This document shows positions 56,192 to 64,000 of a stretch of 64,000 nt of DNA, piece after piece. This DNA is from Ahrensia sp. R2A130. Lineage in GTDB: Bacteria; Pseudomonadota; Alphaproteobacteria; Rhizobiales; Rhizobiaceae. The notes beneath the pieces were generated by a model, which saw only the letters and a list, made by a program, of their open reading frames with translations, did no database searches and was not told the DNA's origin. The stretch lies in NCBI RefSeq assembly GCF_000179775.1, contig NZ_AEEB01000005.1:124001-188000 (forward strand), in the 5' to 3' direction. Each line of letters begins with the position of its first letter. Positions within the stretch are counted from its first letter, which is position 1. Position numbers and translations under genes: made by a program.

Positions 56192-57196
56192 TTAGAACGT
56201 GACGTTCGCGCCTTTGATATCGATCACCCTATCATTACGAATAAGGCGAACTTCGCCACGATAGGTACCACTTTCGGGCTTGCCGCGACGGCCGGTATAG
56301 GTGGTCCATGTCGCTTTGGGCGCGGGCATCGGCTTGCCCTTGCTTTCCACCAGCACATTACCATCCGGTCCCTTGAGGACCAGATCGATGCGGTCACCCT
56401 TTTTCAGATTGATGAGATTGGCGAAGAACAGCAGCGGGCCATCAGTACTGATGGTCGGCACGGTGTCGCGAATCACATCTACACCTTTGACGGCGGCGGA
56501 CGAAAAACCGGTCTTGATAACGGCGGATGAGGCAGCAACCACCTGAGTGCGGGCCGCAGCGTCCCACAAAGTCGCGCTGGTGCTGGCATTGGGGTTGCAG
56601 TTGCGGCCCACGCTGGCACCCGTGATCGGGTCCACCACACCTTTGCCGCGCCGCACGGTAACGTGGATATGGGGAAAGGCCGTCATGCCCGACAGGCCCA
56701 TACGCCCCACCACTTGCCCGCGCCCGACGCGCTCACCCTTTTTCACGGTCACGCTGCCCTTGGCGAAATGGCACATTTGCGTCGTCCATGCATTGCCGTG
56801 ATCGATGACGAGGCCGTTGCCGCATTCGCGCCCCTTCACCACAGCACGGCCTTCACCGTCAACGATCAACGCTTCATCCATATCGTTGCGAAAGCCCAGC
56901 ACAGTGCCGGACGCCATGGCCTTGATGTCGATACCTTTCTTCATCTCCGCGATGGTGGCCACACGAATGTCTGTCCCCTTATGGGTATCGAAGGTCGCTG
57001 CGCCGCAGAACGGGTCCACGCGGGCGGGGCCGGTATCGATATCAACCAGATTCTGCACCCAACAGGTGCGCCCCATCTCGCAATCCAGCGGCATGGACAA
57101 ACTGGGTGCACCCGCCGTCTGGGCAAATGCGGGCAATGAAATGCCCATGAATGCGACAGCAAAAGCGGCGGATATCCGCATATAATGAAAGGCCAT
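56192..57196 (-). CDS. secreted M23-family metallopeptidase
   Basis: 334-residue periplasmic protein: signal peptide (ending LPAFAQ), then a LytM/peptidase M23 domain with zinc ligands in HKGTDIRV and the HIHV motif near residue 195, and a C-terminal beta domain of about 100 residues (GDRIDLVLKGPDGNVL, YRGEVRLIR). Relatives cut peptidoglycan cross-links or act as regulators of amidases; the conserved ligands suggest an active enzyme. Start at 57196 with GGAG upstream. Confidence 0.88.
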   Translation of the reverse strand: MAFHYMRISAAFAVAFMGISLPAFAQTAGAPSLSMPLDCEMGRTCWVQNLVDIDTGPARVDPFCGAATFDTHKGTDIRVATIAEMKKGIDIKAMASGTVLGFRNDMDEALIVDGEGRAVVKGRECGNGLVIDHGNAWTTQMCHFAKGSVTVKKGERVGRGQVVGRMGLSGMTAFPHIHVTVRRGKGVVDPITGASVGRNCNPNASTSATLWDAAARTQVVAASSAVIKTGFSSAAVKGVDVIRDTVPTISTDGPLLFFANLINLKKGDRIDLVLKGPDGNVLVESKGKPMPAPKATWTTYTGRRGKPESGTYRGEVRLIRNDRVIDIKGANVTF

Positions 57197-57285
57197 GAAA
57201 ACGATCTCCAAGCTGGAACTTGAACCAAACTGGCCTTGGTTCTAAGCCAACACCAGTTCACACGATGCTAAGAGCCCGACAAACC

Positions 57286-58398
57286 ATGGCCAACCGTAAA
57301 CTCTTCCTCCTTCCCGGCGACGGGATCGGTCCCGAAGCCTTCGACGAAGTTCGCAAGATCCTCGACTACATGAATGACGAAGAAGGCGCAGGCTTTGAAA
57401 CTGACGAGGGTCTTGTCGGTGGTGCAGCTTATGACTCGCACGGCGAGAGCATCTCTGATGCTGATATGGAAAAAGCCATGGCGGCAGACGCCGTATTGTT
57501 TGGCGCGGTTGGCGGGCCGAAATGGGATGACGTGCCTTACGACCAGCGCCCCGAAGCCGGCCTGTTGCGCCTGCGTAAAGACATGCAGCTTTTCGCAAAC
57601 CTGCGCCCGGCCATCTGTTACCCCGCACTCGCCAATTCTTCATCGCTCAAAAAAGAGCTGGTGGAAGGCCTCGACATTCTCATCCTTCGCGAGTTGACCG
57701 GCGGCGTGTATTTCGGCGATCCGAAGACCATCACCGATCTCGGTAACGGCCAGAAGCGCGCTATCGATACGCAGGTTTACGACACCTACGAAATCGAGCG
57801 CATCTCCGCGATGGCCTTCGAACTCGCCCGCACCCGTTCCAACCGCGTGTGTTCGATGGAAAAACGCAACGTCATGAAATCCGGCGTGTTGTGGAACGAG
57901 GTTGTCACCGAAACCCACAAGCGCGGTTTTGAGGACGTAGAACTGTCCCACATGCTGGCAGACGCTGGCGGCATGCAGCTTGTGCGCGCGCCGAAACAGT
58001 TCGACGTTATCGTCACCGACAACCTGTTCGGCGACATGCTTTCCGACGTTGCAGCAATGCTCACCGGATCGCTCGGCATGTTGCCATCCGCTTCACTTGG
58101 TGCGCCCGATGGCGTCACTGGCAAACGCAAGGCCATGTACGAGCCGGTACACGGTTCCGCACCGGATATTGCCGGACAAGGCATCGCCAATCCAATCGCG
58201 ATGATCGCGTCACTGGCCATGTGCCTGCGCTATTCGTTCGAAATGATTGCAGAAGCCGACCGTCTCGAAGCTGCAATCGCCAAAGTGCTCGACGATGGCC
58301 TTCGCACCGGCGACATCATGTCCGACGGTATGCAGCAGGTGGGCACAACGGAAATGGGCGCTGCCGTACTTGAGGCCTATAAAGCCGCAGCCGCTTAG
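57286..58398 (+). CDS. leuB: 3-isopropylmalate dehydrogenase
   Basis: Third enzyme of leucine biosynthesis, NAD-dependent oxidative decarboxylase, 370 residues. Seen are [44 protein letters not shown], the Lys/Asp site [28 protein letters not shown] (quoted as [10 protein letters not shown] and [12 protein letters not shown]), and [15 protein letters not shown]. The ATG at 57286 fits the family start. No leader peptide with Leu codons was found in the 90-base gap upstream. Confidence 0.97.
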   Translation: MANRKLFLLPGDGIGPEAFDEVRKILDYMNDEEGAGFETDEGLVGGAAYDSHGESISDADMEKAMAADAVLFGAVGGPKWDDVPYDQRPEAGLLRLRKDMQLFANLRPAICYPALANSSSLKKELVEGLDILILRELTGGVYFGDPKTITDLGNGQKRAIDTQVYDTYEIERISAMAFELARTRSNRVCSMEKRNVMKSGVLWNEVVTETHKRGFEDVELSHMLADAGGMQLVRAPKQFDVIVTDNLFGDMLSDVAAMLTGSLGMLPSASLGAPDGVTGKRKAMYEPVHGSAPDIAGQGIANPIAMIASLAMCLRYSFEMIAEADRLEAAIAKVLDDGLRTGDIMSDGMQQVGTTEMGAAVLEAYKAAAA

Positions 58399-58436
58399 CG
58401 CGAACAAACCTCGACAGCAGACTGGTGGCACACCAT

Positions 58437-58907
58437 ATGAAAGGCATGAAACATGTTGTCTCAGCCTTTCTCGCCGCGCTTTTAATGGCAACCGTACCAT
58501 CCGGCCCCGCGGTCGCTGCTGATCCTTTGGCGGATCTGCAGTGGAAGAACCGCATTCTGTTGATGTTCGCAAAATCACGCAGCGATGCATCGCTGGACAA
58601 ACAGGTGGATGTTCTGCGCGAAGTGCGCCCGGAATTACGCGAACGCGATCTGATCGTACTGCGGACCGCAGGCAACGAAGAAACCCGCGCCGCCATAGGC
58701 TACACCAGCCTGAACAACGGCGCTGCCCGCCAGCTACGCCAGCGTTTCAAGCCGGAATCCAGCCGTTTGACCATCATTCTGGTCGGCAAGGACGGGCAGG
58801 AGAAACAACGCTGGAACCGCGTCGTTGAACCGGAAGAGATATTCAAGATCATCGACGCCATGCCCATGCGCCAACAGGAAGCCGGTGAAAGCGAGACGGA
58901 CAGCTAG
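58437..58907 (+). CDS. DUF4174 exported protein
   Basis: 156 residues. Signal peptide (ending PAVAA), then a compact alpha/beta domain with a thioredoxin-like pattern but no cysteines: WKNRILLMFA, LRERDLIVLRTAG, LTIILVGKDGQEKQRW, EEIFKIIDAMPMRQ. This is the DUF4174 plan; function unknown. Its stop overlaps by four bases (CTAG) with the convergent oxidoreductase gene. Follows leuB by 38 bases and may be cotranscribed. Confidence 0.83.
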   Translation: MKGMKHVVSAFLAALLMATVPSGPAVAADPLADLQWKNRILLMFAKSRSDASLDKQVDVLREVRPELRERDLIVLRTAGNEETRAAIGYTSLNNGAARQLRQRFKPESSRLTIILVGKDGQEKQRWNRVVEPEEIFKIIDAMPMRQQEAGESETDS

Positions 58908-59884
58908 TCCGCCACCCGCAACAACACCTTGCCCTTCACATCGCGGCTGGCGATTTTATCCAGCGCTTTTGCTGCCTCTTCCATCGGGAAGACGCTGTCC
59001 ACGTGAGGTTTGAGCGAACCGTCAGCCAACCAGCCGAGCAAATCTGAAATGTTATCCGCATTGTCCTGCGGTTGACGTGCGGTGAACGTGCCCCAGAACA
59101 CACCTCGCAGATCGGCACCTTTTAGCAGCGGCAGGTTGAGCGGAATTTTCGGGATCGGGCCTGATGCAAATCCGACAACCAGAAAGCGTCCTTCCCAGGC
59201 GATAGCGCGGAATGCGGCTTCTGAAAAATCGCCACCAACCGGATCGTAGATCACGTCGCAACCCTTACCGCCGGTCAGCTTTTTCAACCGGTCCTTCAGG
59301 TCTTCATCGGTGTAGTTTACCACCTCATCCGCACCGCATTCGCGGCAGAATTCCAGTTTCTCGTTGGTGGATGCGCAGGCGATGACATTGGCACCCATGA
59401 TTTTGCCGAGTTCCACAGCCGCCTGACCAACCCCGCCGGATGCACCTAGCACGGCAAGCGTTTCGCCCGACTTCAAATCAGCCCGCTGCTTCAACGCATG
59501 GTATGACGTGCCGTAGGTGACCATGATGCAAGCGGCGTCTTCATCGCTTACGCCGTCAGGAATTTTCGACAGGACGTTGGTGGGCGCAGTGATGAACTCC
59601 CGCGCCGTGCCTGTTGGAAGATAGCCGCACACACGCTCGCCCGGTGCGAAACCATCAACGCCCTCGCCAACTGCTTCCACGACGCCAGCCATTTCAGCAG
59701 CAATGGAGAACGGGCGCGGTGGGCGGAACTGGTATTTGTCTTCGATGATGAGGCAGTCGAAAAAATTCAGCGCCGCAATTTTTACCTTCACCAGCACCTC
59801 ACCCTTTTTGGGTTCAGGCTTTGCAATCTCTTCGACCACGAGGGTGGACGGCCCACCGGGCTCCTTCGACAGAACGGCTTTCAT
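58904..59884 (-). CDS. NADPH:quinone oxidoreductase, zinc-independent MDR family
   Basis: 326-residue medium-chain reductase using NADPH to reduce quinones or enones. GroES-like N half (KVKIAALNFFDCLIIEDKY), the cofactor loop VLGASGGVGQAA near residue 145, CNPVGG-type site read as IYDPVGGDFSE, and VVGFASGPIPKIPLN near the end. No catalytic zinc Cys/His set, as in the QOR group. Substrate unknown. Confidence 0.92.
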   Translation of the reverse strand: MKAVLSKEPGGPSTLVVEEIAKPEPKKGEVLVKVKIAALNFFDCLIIEDKYQFRPPRPFSIAAEMAGVVEAVGEGVDGFAPGERVCGYLPTGTAREFITAPTNVLSKIPDGVSDEDAACIMVTYGTSYHALKQRADLKSGETLAVLGASGGVGQAAVELGKIMGANVIACASTNEKLEFCRECGADEVVNYTDEDLKDRLKKLTGGKGCDVIYDPVGGDFSEAAFRAIAWEGRFLVVGFASGPIPKIPLNLPLLKGADLRGVFWGTFTARQPQDNADNISDLLGWLADGSLKPHVDSVFPMEEAAKALDKIASRDVKGKVLLRVAD

Positions 59885-59969
59885 GGTGATTTTCCTTCAG
59901 GTGAAAGAGCGACAGTTTGGTTCATCCTCGCGTATCGCATGACAGCGCAACTTTCCATAAGGTGGAGGC

Positions 59970-61160
59970 ATGTTCGCACGCACTCTGCTCATCCTGTTCC
60001 TTTTCGTTGCGCCTATATCAGCTGCCTTCGCCGATAGCGCGAAGGACACGGATTTTCTGCGTACGCTCTACGAAAAAACACTTTTTGACGAAGGCGATTT
60101 CGCGCCATCCTTCCTGCGCGTCATCGATGCCCGTGCTGTGCGGCTGGCCGTAAAGAGCATGCGTGGAAAATATGGGCCGCTGATCGAGGTTAGCGGGAGC
60201 GGCACGCGGTTCACCATCGCCACCGAAAGCCACACCATCCCCATCATCATGCGCCGCGATCCGGAAGGGCAGATCGTGCAGTTATCCATGCGAACGCCCA
60301 GCCTGCGGGTGGTGGATATACAGGCACTGCTGGAACGCTTTGATGCGATGCCCGGCACGACGTCTGCGATCATCACCCGTAATGGTAAAATGGAACATGA
60401 GTTGAGGCCCGACCAAAAACTCGGTGTTGGCTCGGCCTTCAAGATCGCTGTTCTGAGCGAACTCAAGAATGACATCGCATCGGGAAAGCGCACATGGGCC
60501 GACACCGTTGCGCTGAAGGAGACCGACCGCTCACTTCCAACCGGCACATTGCAAACTTGGCCAGTGGGTGCGCCGCTGACGCTTTACAGTCTTGCAGCTT
60601 TGATGATTTCGACCTCCGACAACACGGCCACAGATATGCTAATCGATGTGGTGGGCCGTGGCCGCGTGGCAACGGCACTCGATCTGGAAGTGATGCTCAA
60701 AACCCGCGACTTCTTCCAGCTCAAAGCCAACCCGCTGGAGGCCAATGCGTGGCGCAACAACGACACCGCCCGTCGCCGCCAACAGCTTGAGGTTCTGGCC
60801 ACCTTGCCCCTTCCTCCAGTGGAGGCCGTGCAGACACCGCGCAATCCTGATGTCGAGTGGGCGGTTTCAACACGCCATCTTTGTGCGCTGATGGAGGAAT
60901 TGGGCGAAGACCCCATCGCTGCTATCGAACCCGGCTTCGCGGACCCGAAGTTCTGGGACAGCGTGACCTATAAGGGTGGCAGCACAACCGGCGTGTTGAA
61001 CCTCACCCACCGCGTCACCAAAGGTGATGAAGCGTGGTGCGTGTCCTTGACGTGGAACGGCGATGGTGGCCAAAGCCCAACCACAATAAACGAGATCGCC
61101 GCGAGCCTGTTGGCCGCTCTGCATGACAAAATTCGTACCGAGGCAAGAGATCAAAAGTGA
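59970..61160 (+). CDS. secreted serine hydrolase with class A beta-lactamase fold (ORF12-like)
   Basis: 396-residue periplasmic protein: signal peptide (ending AFA), an N-terminal domain of about 100 residues with an NTF2/steroid-isomerase look, and a class A beta-lactamase domain from about 115. Catalytic elements are SAFK (SxxK) near residue 154, SDN near 213 and KGG near 331. The two-domain layout matches the ORF12 protein of clavulanic acid clusters. No Glu166-type omega-loop was clear, so real beta-lactam hydrolysis is doubtful. Confidence 0.82.
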   Translation: MFARTLLILFLFVAPISAAFADSAKDTDFLRTLYEKTLFDEGDFAPSFLRVIDARAVRLAVKSMRGKYGPLIEVSGSGTRFTIATESHTIPIIMRRDPEGQIVQLSMRTPSLRVVDIQALLERFDAMPGTTSAIITRNGKMEHELRPDQKLGVGSAFKIAVLSELKNDIASGKRTWADTVALKETDRSLPTGTLQTWPVGAPLTLYSLAALMISTSDNTATDMLIDVVGRGRVATALDLEVMLKTRDFFQLKANPLEANAWRNNDTARRRQQLEVLATLPLPPVEAVQTPRNPDVEWAVSTRHLCALMEELGEDPIAAIEPGFADPKFWDSVTYKGGSTTGVLNLTHRVTKGDEAWCVSLTWNGDGGQSPTTINEIAASLLAALHDKIRTEARDQK

Positions 61161-61170
61161 AATCGCTCCT

Positions 61171-61803
61171 ATGAAATCGCGCGGCTATTTCGGCATAGGG
61201 GCGGAAGGTATTTCCAAACCGATGAATTTCGGCAATCTGGCCCGCACTGCTCATGGCTTCGGCGCGTCTTTTGTTTTCACACTCGCGCCCGGCAAACGCA
61301 TCAACCACGCACCTGCCGATACCACGAACAGTCACGACCATATGCCTTGGTACACCTATTCAGGCATCGACACGATGCAGCTGCCGGATGATTGCCGCCT
61401 TGTGGGCGTGGAACTGACGGACGATGCCATCGCTCTACCGAGCTTCCGTCACCCGCTTCGCGCAGCGTATCTTCTTGGGCCGGAGAACGGATCGCTGTCA
61501 CCGGACGCTATGGAAAAATGCGAATTCATCATCAAAATCCCCACCGCATTTTGCCTCAACGTCGCCACAGCCGGTGCCGTCATTATGTATGACAGGATGC
61601 AATCGCTTGGCCGCTTTGCAGAACGCCCCGTGCGCGCTGGCGGACCCGTATCCACCCACACCGCGCCGATGGCGACCCACTTGCCCGCCCATGTTCACGG
61701 GCAGTCGCGCTACGAGGCCGGGCGGAAACTTCCGCGAGAAAAAGGTCGTGTGAAAAAGGGGCCGCATCCCAAGCGTTACAAGAAAGCAGAAGGTGAGGAA
61801 TAG
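61171..61803 (+). CDS. TrmH/SpoU-family RNA methyltransferase
   Basis: SPOUT-fold RNA 2'-O-methyltransferase of 210 residues. Motif 2 and 3 of the family are seen: YLLGPENGSLSPD and IPTAFCLNVATAGAVIMYD near residues 105-145, with N-terminal NFGNLARTAHGFGA as motif 1 (Asn, Arg). The C-terminal tail is strongly basic (KGRVKKGPHPKRYKKAEGE). The target RNA cannot be told. Start at 61171 ten bases after the previous stop. Confidence 0.9.
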   Translation: MKSRGYFGIGAEGISKPMNFGNLARTAHGFGASFVFTLAPGKRINHAPADTTNSHDHMPWYTYSGIDTMQLPDDCRLVGVELTDDAIALPSFRHPLRAAYLLGPENGSLSPDAMEKCEFIIKIPTAFCLNVATAGAVIMYDRMQSLGRFAERPVRAGGPVSTHTAPMATHLPAHVHGQSRYEAGRKLPREKGRVKKGPHPKRYKKAEGEE

Positions 61804-61848
61804 CGGTTGTTCTCAAAACGGCCTAATTCATTGGTCATGGATTGTTGA

Positions 61849-61896
61849 TTAACCATCCGCCTTCAGCCTTTTGAAAGGCCAAGGGGCCATGGTTAA
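61849..61896. promoter_or_regulatory. pair of inverted TTAACCAT sites
   Basis: TTAACCAT at 61849-61856 and its reverse complement ATGGTTAA at 61889-61896, in the 178-base gap ahead of ialB. I recall TTAACCAT and TTAA-N7-TTAA as CtrA-type cell-cycle motifs in alphaproteobacteria; the two copies in mirrored order could be such sites or a long-loop hairpin. Confidence 0.35.
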
Positions 61897-61981
61897 GGGC
61901 AGATGACAATGTTCCGCAACATTGAACCGACCGCGCAAACGGAACGTTCACCAAGGAACGCACAAGCAATTTAACGGGTAG

Positions 61982-62497
61982 ATGATGGCACACTTCATGA
62001 TGAAAACGGCAATCGCGGCGGCAACCATTTCCCTTATGGCGGGCAGCGCATTGGCGCAAACGCCCAAGCCGATCAAGCAGCACAAGGCGTGGGGCGCATA
62101 CAGCTACAACGACCAGAAGGCGGGCAAAATTTGCTACGTGCTGTCGATTCCCACGGTCAAAGAACCAAGCGACCGCGACCACGGCGACGTGTTCTTTTTG
62201 ATCAGCCAGAAGCCGAACAACGCGGCCAAATTCGAGCCGCAGGTCGAAGTCGGTTATAAGCTGAAAGAGAAAACACCGGTCACCGTCACGGTCGACGGCA
62301 AGGACTTCAAAATGTTCTCGCGCGGCAACAATGCCTGGCTCGAAGACGTGTCCACCGAGCCCGAACTCGTGGCTGCCATGCAGAAGGGCCGCTCAATGAA
62401 AGTGTCCGGCCAGTCCGCCCGTGGCACACAGACCACATACACTTATTCGCTGTCCGGCGTGTCGGCAGCTCTTAAAGAAGTCGCTGGCTGCAAATAA
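61982..62497 (+). CDS. ialB: invasion-associated locus B family protein
   Basis: 171-residue periplasmic protein with signal peptide (ending GSALAQ) and one IalB domain: AWGAYSYNDQKAGKICYVLS, DVFFLISQKP, KEKTPVTVTVDGKDF (split), WLED, then a final Cys able to pair with the first. IalB aids erythrocyte invasion in Bartonella; free-living relatives carry it with unknown role. The order ialB-rlmN is shared across the Hyphomicrobiales I know. Two Met codons in tandem begin the frame. Confidence 0.88.
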   Translation: MMAHFMMKTAIAAATISLMAGSALAQTPKPIKQHKAWGAYSYNDQKAGKICYVLSIPTVKEPSDRDHGDVFFLISQKPNNAAKFEPQVEVGYKLKEKTPVTVTVDGKDFKMFSRGNNAWLEDVSTEPELVAAMQKGRSMKVSGQSARGTQTTYTYSLSGVSAALKEVAGCK

Positions 62498-62565
62498 GCA
62501 CCACAGCTTCTGCCTTGCGCCTCAACTCCTTGCGAGTCTTGAAGCGCAGGGCCATATAGCGGCCC

Positions 62566-63837
62566 ATGGCCCTATCTTTAGACCTCACCCAAGATGACAC
62601 CCGCGCGGCCTTGGCCGCGCAGGCAATTACGCGCGCGGATGAAAAACCATCGCTGATCGGCATGGATCGTGCGGACATGGCAGCCGCTTTGATCGAAGCC
62701 GGTATCCCGCAAAAGCAGGCCCGTATGCGGGCCTCCCAATTGTGGCAGTGGATCTATTGGTACGGCCACACGGACTTTGCTGCGATGACCAACATCGCCA
62801 AAGACCTGCGCGCTAAACTGGCTGACAACTTCACGCTGGAACGCCCCGAACTGGTGGAAGAATTGATCTCCACCGACGGGACACGCAAATGGCTGTTCCG
62901 CTTTCCGGCCCGTGGCGCCGGTGCTCCGGTGGAAGTCGAGACCGTTTACATTCCCGAATCCGACCGTGGTACGCTGTGCATTTCCAGCCAGGTCGGCTGC
63001 ACGCTCACCTGCACCTTCTGCCACACCGGAACGCAAAAGCTGGTGCGGAACCTGACGGCTGAAGAAATCCTGATGCAGTTGATGGTCGCTCGCGACAGGC
63101 TTGGCGATTTTCCGGACAAGCCTCCGGTGAAGGCTGCTGCCAAAAACGAAGAAGAGGCTTTTATTCCAGACGGCGATCGCAAGGTTTCCAACATCGTGAT
63201 GATGGGCATGGGCGAGCCGCTTTATAATTTCGAACACGTGAAGAAGGCGCTGTTGATCGCGTCCGACAATGAAGGTCTATCGCTTTCCAAACGCCGCATC
63301 ACGCTATCGACCTCCGGCGTGGTGCCGGGCATCGAGCGCACCGGCGACGAGATAGGCTGCGGCCTCGCCATTTCGCTTCACGCCACGAATGACGAGTTGC
63401 GCGACGTGCTGGTGCCGATCAACAAAAAATACCCAATTGCCAAATTGCTGGATGCCTGCCGCAACTATCCCGGCGCTTCGAACTCCAAACGCATCACCTT
63501 CGAATATGTGATGTTGGACGGCGTGAATGACTCCCTTGCCGACGCCAAAGAACTGGTGCGTTTGCTCAAAGGCATTCCCGCCAAGATCAACCTTATCCCG
63601 TTCAACCCGTGGCCCGGTTCGCAATATGAATGCTCGTCTTGGGAAAAGATCGAGGCATTCGCCGAATTCGTGAACGCCAACGGCTACGCATCCCCCGTCC
63701 GCACCCCGCGCGGCCGCGATATTTTTGCCGCATGCGGTCAGTTGAAGTCGGAAAGCGAGCGCATGCGAAAGAAAGATCGTGAGACGGCAGAATTTGCCGC
63801 CCGCGCCGAAGCGCTCGTTCAACCCGCTGCCGAGTAA
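62566..63837 (+). CDS. rlmN: dual-specificity 23S rRNA/tRNA (adenine-C2)-methyltransferase
   Basis: Radical-SAM enzyme making m2A2503 in 23S rRNA and m2A37 in tRNA, 423 residues. CxxxCxxC as C145, C149, C152 in [18 protein letters not shown], the methyl-carrying Cys near the C terminus in FAACGQL, and [10 protein letters not shown] are present. A 20-residue hydrophilic insert (about residues 186-203, [12 protein letters not shown]) follows the iron-sulfur loop, as in relatives. Confidence 0.96.
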   Translation: MALSLDLTQDDTRAALAAQAITRADEKPSLIGMDRADMAAALIEAGIPQKQARMRASQLWQWIYWYGHTDFAAMTNIAKDLRAKLADNFTLERPELVEELISTDGTRKWLFRFPARGAGAPVEVETVYIPESDRGTLCISSQVGCTLTCTFCHTGTQKLVRNLTAEEILMQLMVARDRLGDFPDKPPVKAAAKNEEEAFIPDGDRKVSNIVMMGMGEPLYNFEHVKKALLIASDNEGLSLSKRRITLSTSGVVPGIERTGDEIGCGLAISLHATNDELRDVLVPINKKYPIAKLLDACRNYPGASNSKRITFEYVMLDGVNDSLADAKELVRLLKGIPAKINLIPFNPWPGSQYECSSWEKIEAFAEFVNANGYASPVRTPRGRDIFAACGQLKSESERMRKKDRETAEFAARAEALVQPAAE

Positions 63838-63843
63838 TCCATC

Positions 63844-64000
63844 ATGGTGCGCCTGACGCTGGCATTTTTGCGCGTTTGCGTGCTGCTGTTCTCATTTGCG
63901 GTCGCCACATTCGCCGCCAGCGCATTTCTCACCTTCGCGCTTTTTCTCGGCGGTGACACCTATTGGCTGGGTGACGATGTCGCGTTGATGGGCTCGGTCC
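63844..64000 (+). CDS. hypothetical membrane protein, partial
   Basis: Frame opening at 63844, six bases after the rlmN stop, and running off the window. The 52 visible residues contain a long hydrophobic segment (LRVCVLLFSFAVATFAASAF region) followed by GGDTYWLGDD. Too little to assign a family; probably cotranscribed with rlmN. Confidence 0.6.
   Translation, partial: MVRLTLAFLRVCVLLFSFAVATFAASAFLTFALFLGGDTYWLGDDVALMGSV

Overview
The window looks like chromosomal DNA of an alphaproteobacterium of the order Hyphomicrobiales (Rhizobiales), possibly a marine or salt-adapted member. The pointers are the gene order atpA-atpH near priA and a divergent fsaA, an IalB-type secreted protein next to rlmN, DUF2794, the ccmABCD-ccmG set beside acnA, a moderately high GC content, and many tandem genes coupled by ATGA or GTGA overlaps. 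I see no rRNA, tRNA, prophage, insertion sequence or CRISPR array.

Layout. 1-1802: start of the ATP synthase operon (atpH, partial atpA). 1803-5926: a stretch of accessory genes lying between atpH and priA, which I recall as neighbours in relatives: two related small membrane proteins flanking a GNAT acetyltransferase, a glycine/methionine-rich protein, a YciI protein, a 0.7-kb hairpin-rich non-coding tract and a LysE exporter. 5927-17199: priA, fsaA, a LysR regulator with a divergent secreted protein, a BON-MscS channel, a GNAT, a Bax-inhibitor-1 protein and the YbbA/YbbP-like ABC transporter. 17400-24894: a secreted SGNH esterase, a His/Arg-rich secreted protein, an SDR, pyruvate carboxylase, a CHASE4-type GGDEF protein and an SH3b protein. 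25088-36087: an MscS channel, then a methylated-amine island of MttB-like methyltransferase, PEP-mutase-family protein, two FAD/GcvT dehydrogenases, homocysteine methyltransferase, flavin split-barrel protein and XRE-cupin regulator. 36197-42336: SDR, a 45-residue membrane protein, a Tat-exported metallo-hydrolase, dapF, mtaB and ftsY with 29 perfect copies of a hexanucleotide. 42412-52178: a third FAD/GcvT dehydrogenase, a Sel1-repeat protein coupled to a 73-residue protein, ccmABCD-ccmG, yciB and acnA. 52415-64000: DUF1223, DUF2794, a membrane protein, trmD, rplS, an M23 peptidase, leuB, DUF4174, an oxidoreductase, an ORF12-like serine hydrolase, a TrmH-like methylase, ialB, rlmN and the start of a membrane protein.

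How the genes work together. The clearest multi-gene system is the minus-strand operon 35605 to 28652: XRE-cupin regulator, dehydrogenase, flavin-binding protein, homocysteine methyltransferase, dehydrogenase. The four enzyme genes overlap by 4, 4 and 1 bases. The content fits stepwise removal of methyl groups from glycine betaine or a similar compound: one methyl to homocysteine, then two oxidative demethylations feeding tetrahydrofolate. The MttB-like gene just downstream could be a second entry point, but no corrinoid protein lies nearby. The exact substrates are inference.

Structural points worth a second look: the (Pro-Glu)29 microsatellite inside ftsY; six of eleven convergent gene pairs overlapping by exactly four bases, four of them at CTAG; two genes (priA and the LysR gene) ending inside perfect inverted repeats; a 38-nt extragenic hairpin with a GNRA-type loop; and two non-coding tracts (4476-5168 and 53201-53730) that hold hairpins, palindromes and short repeats.
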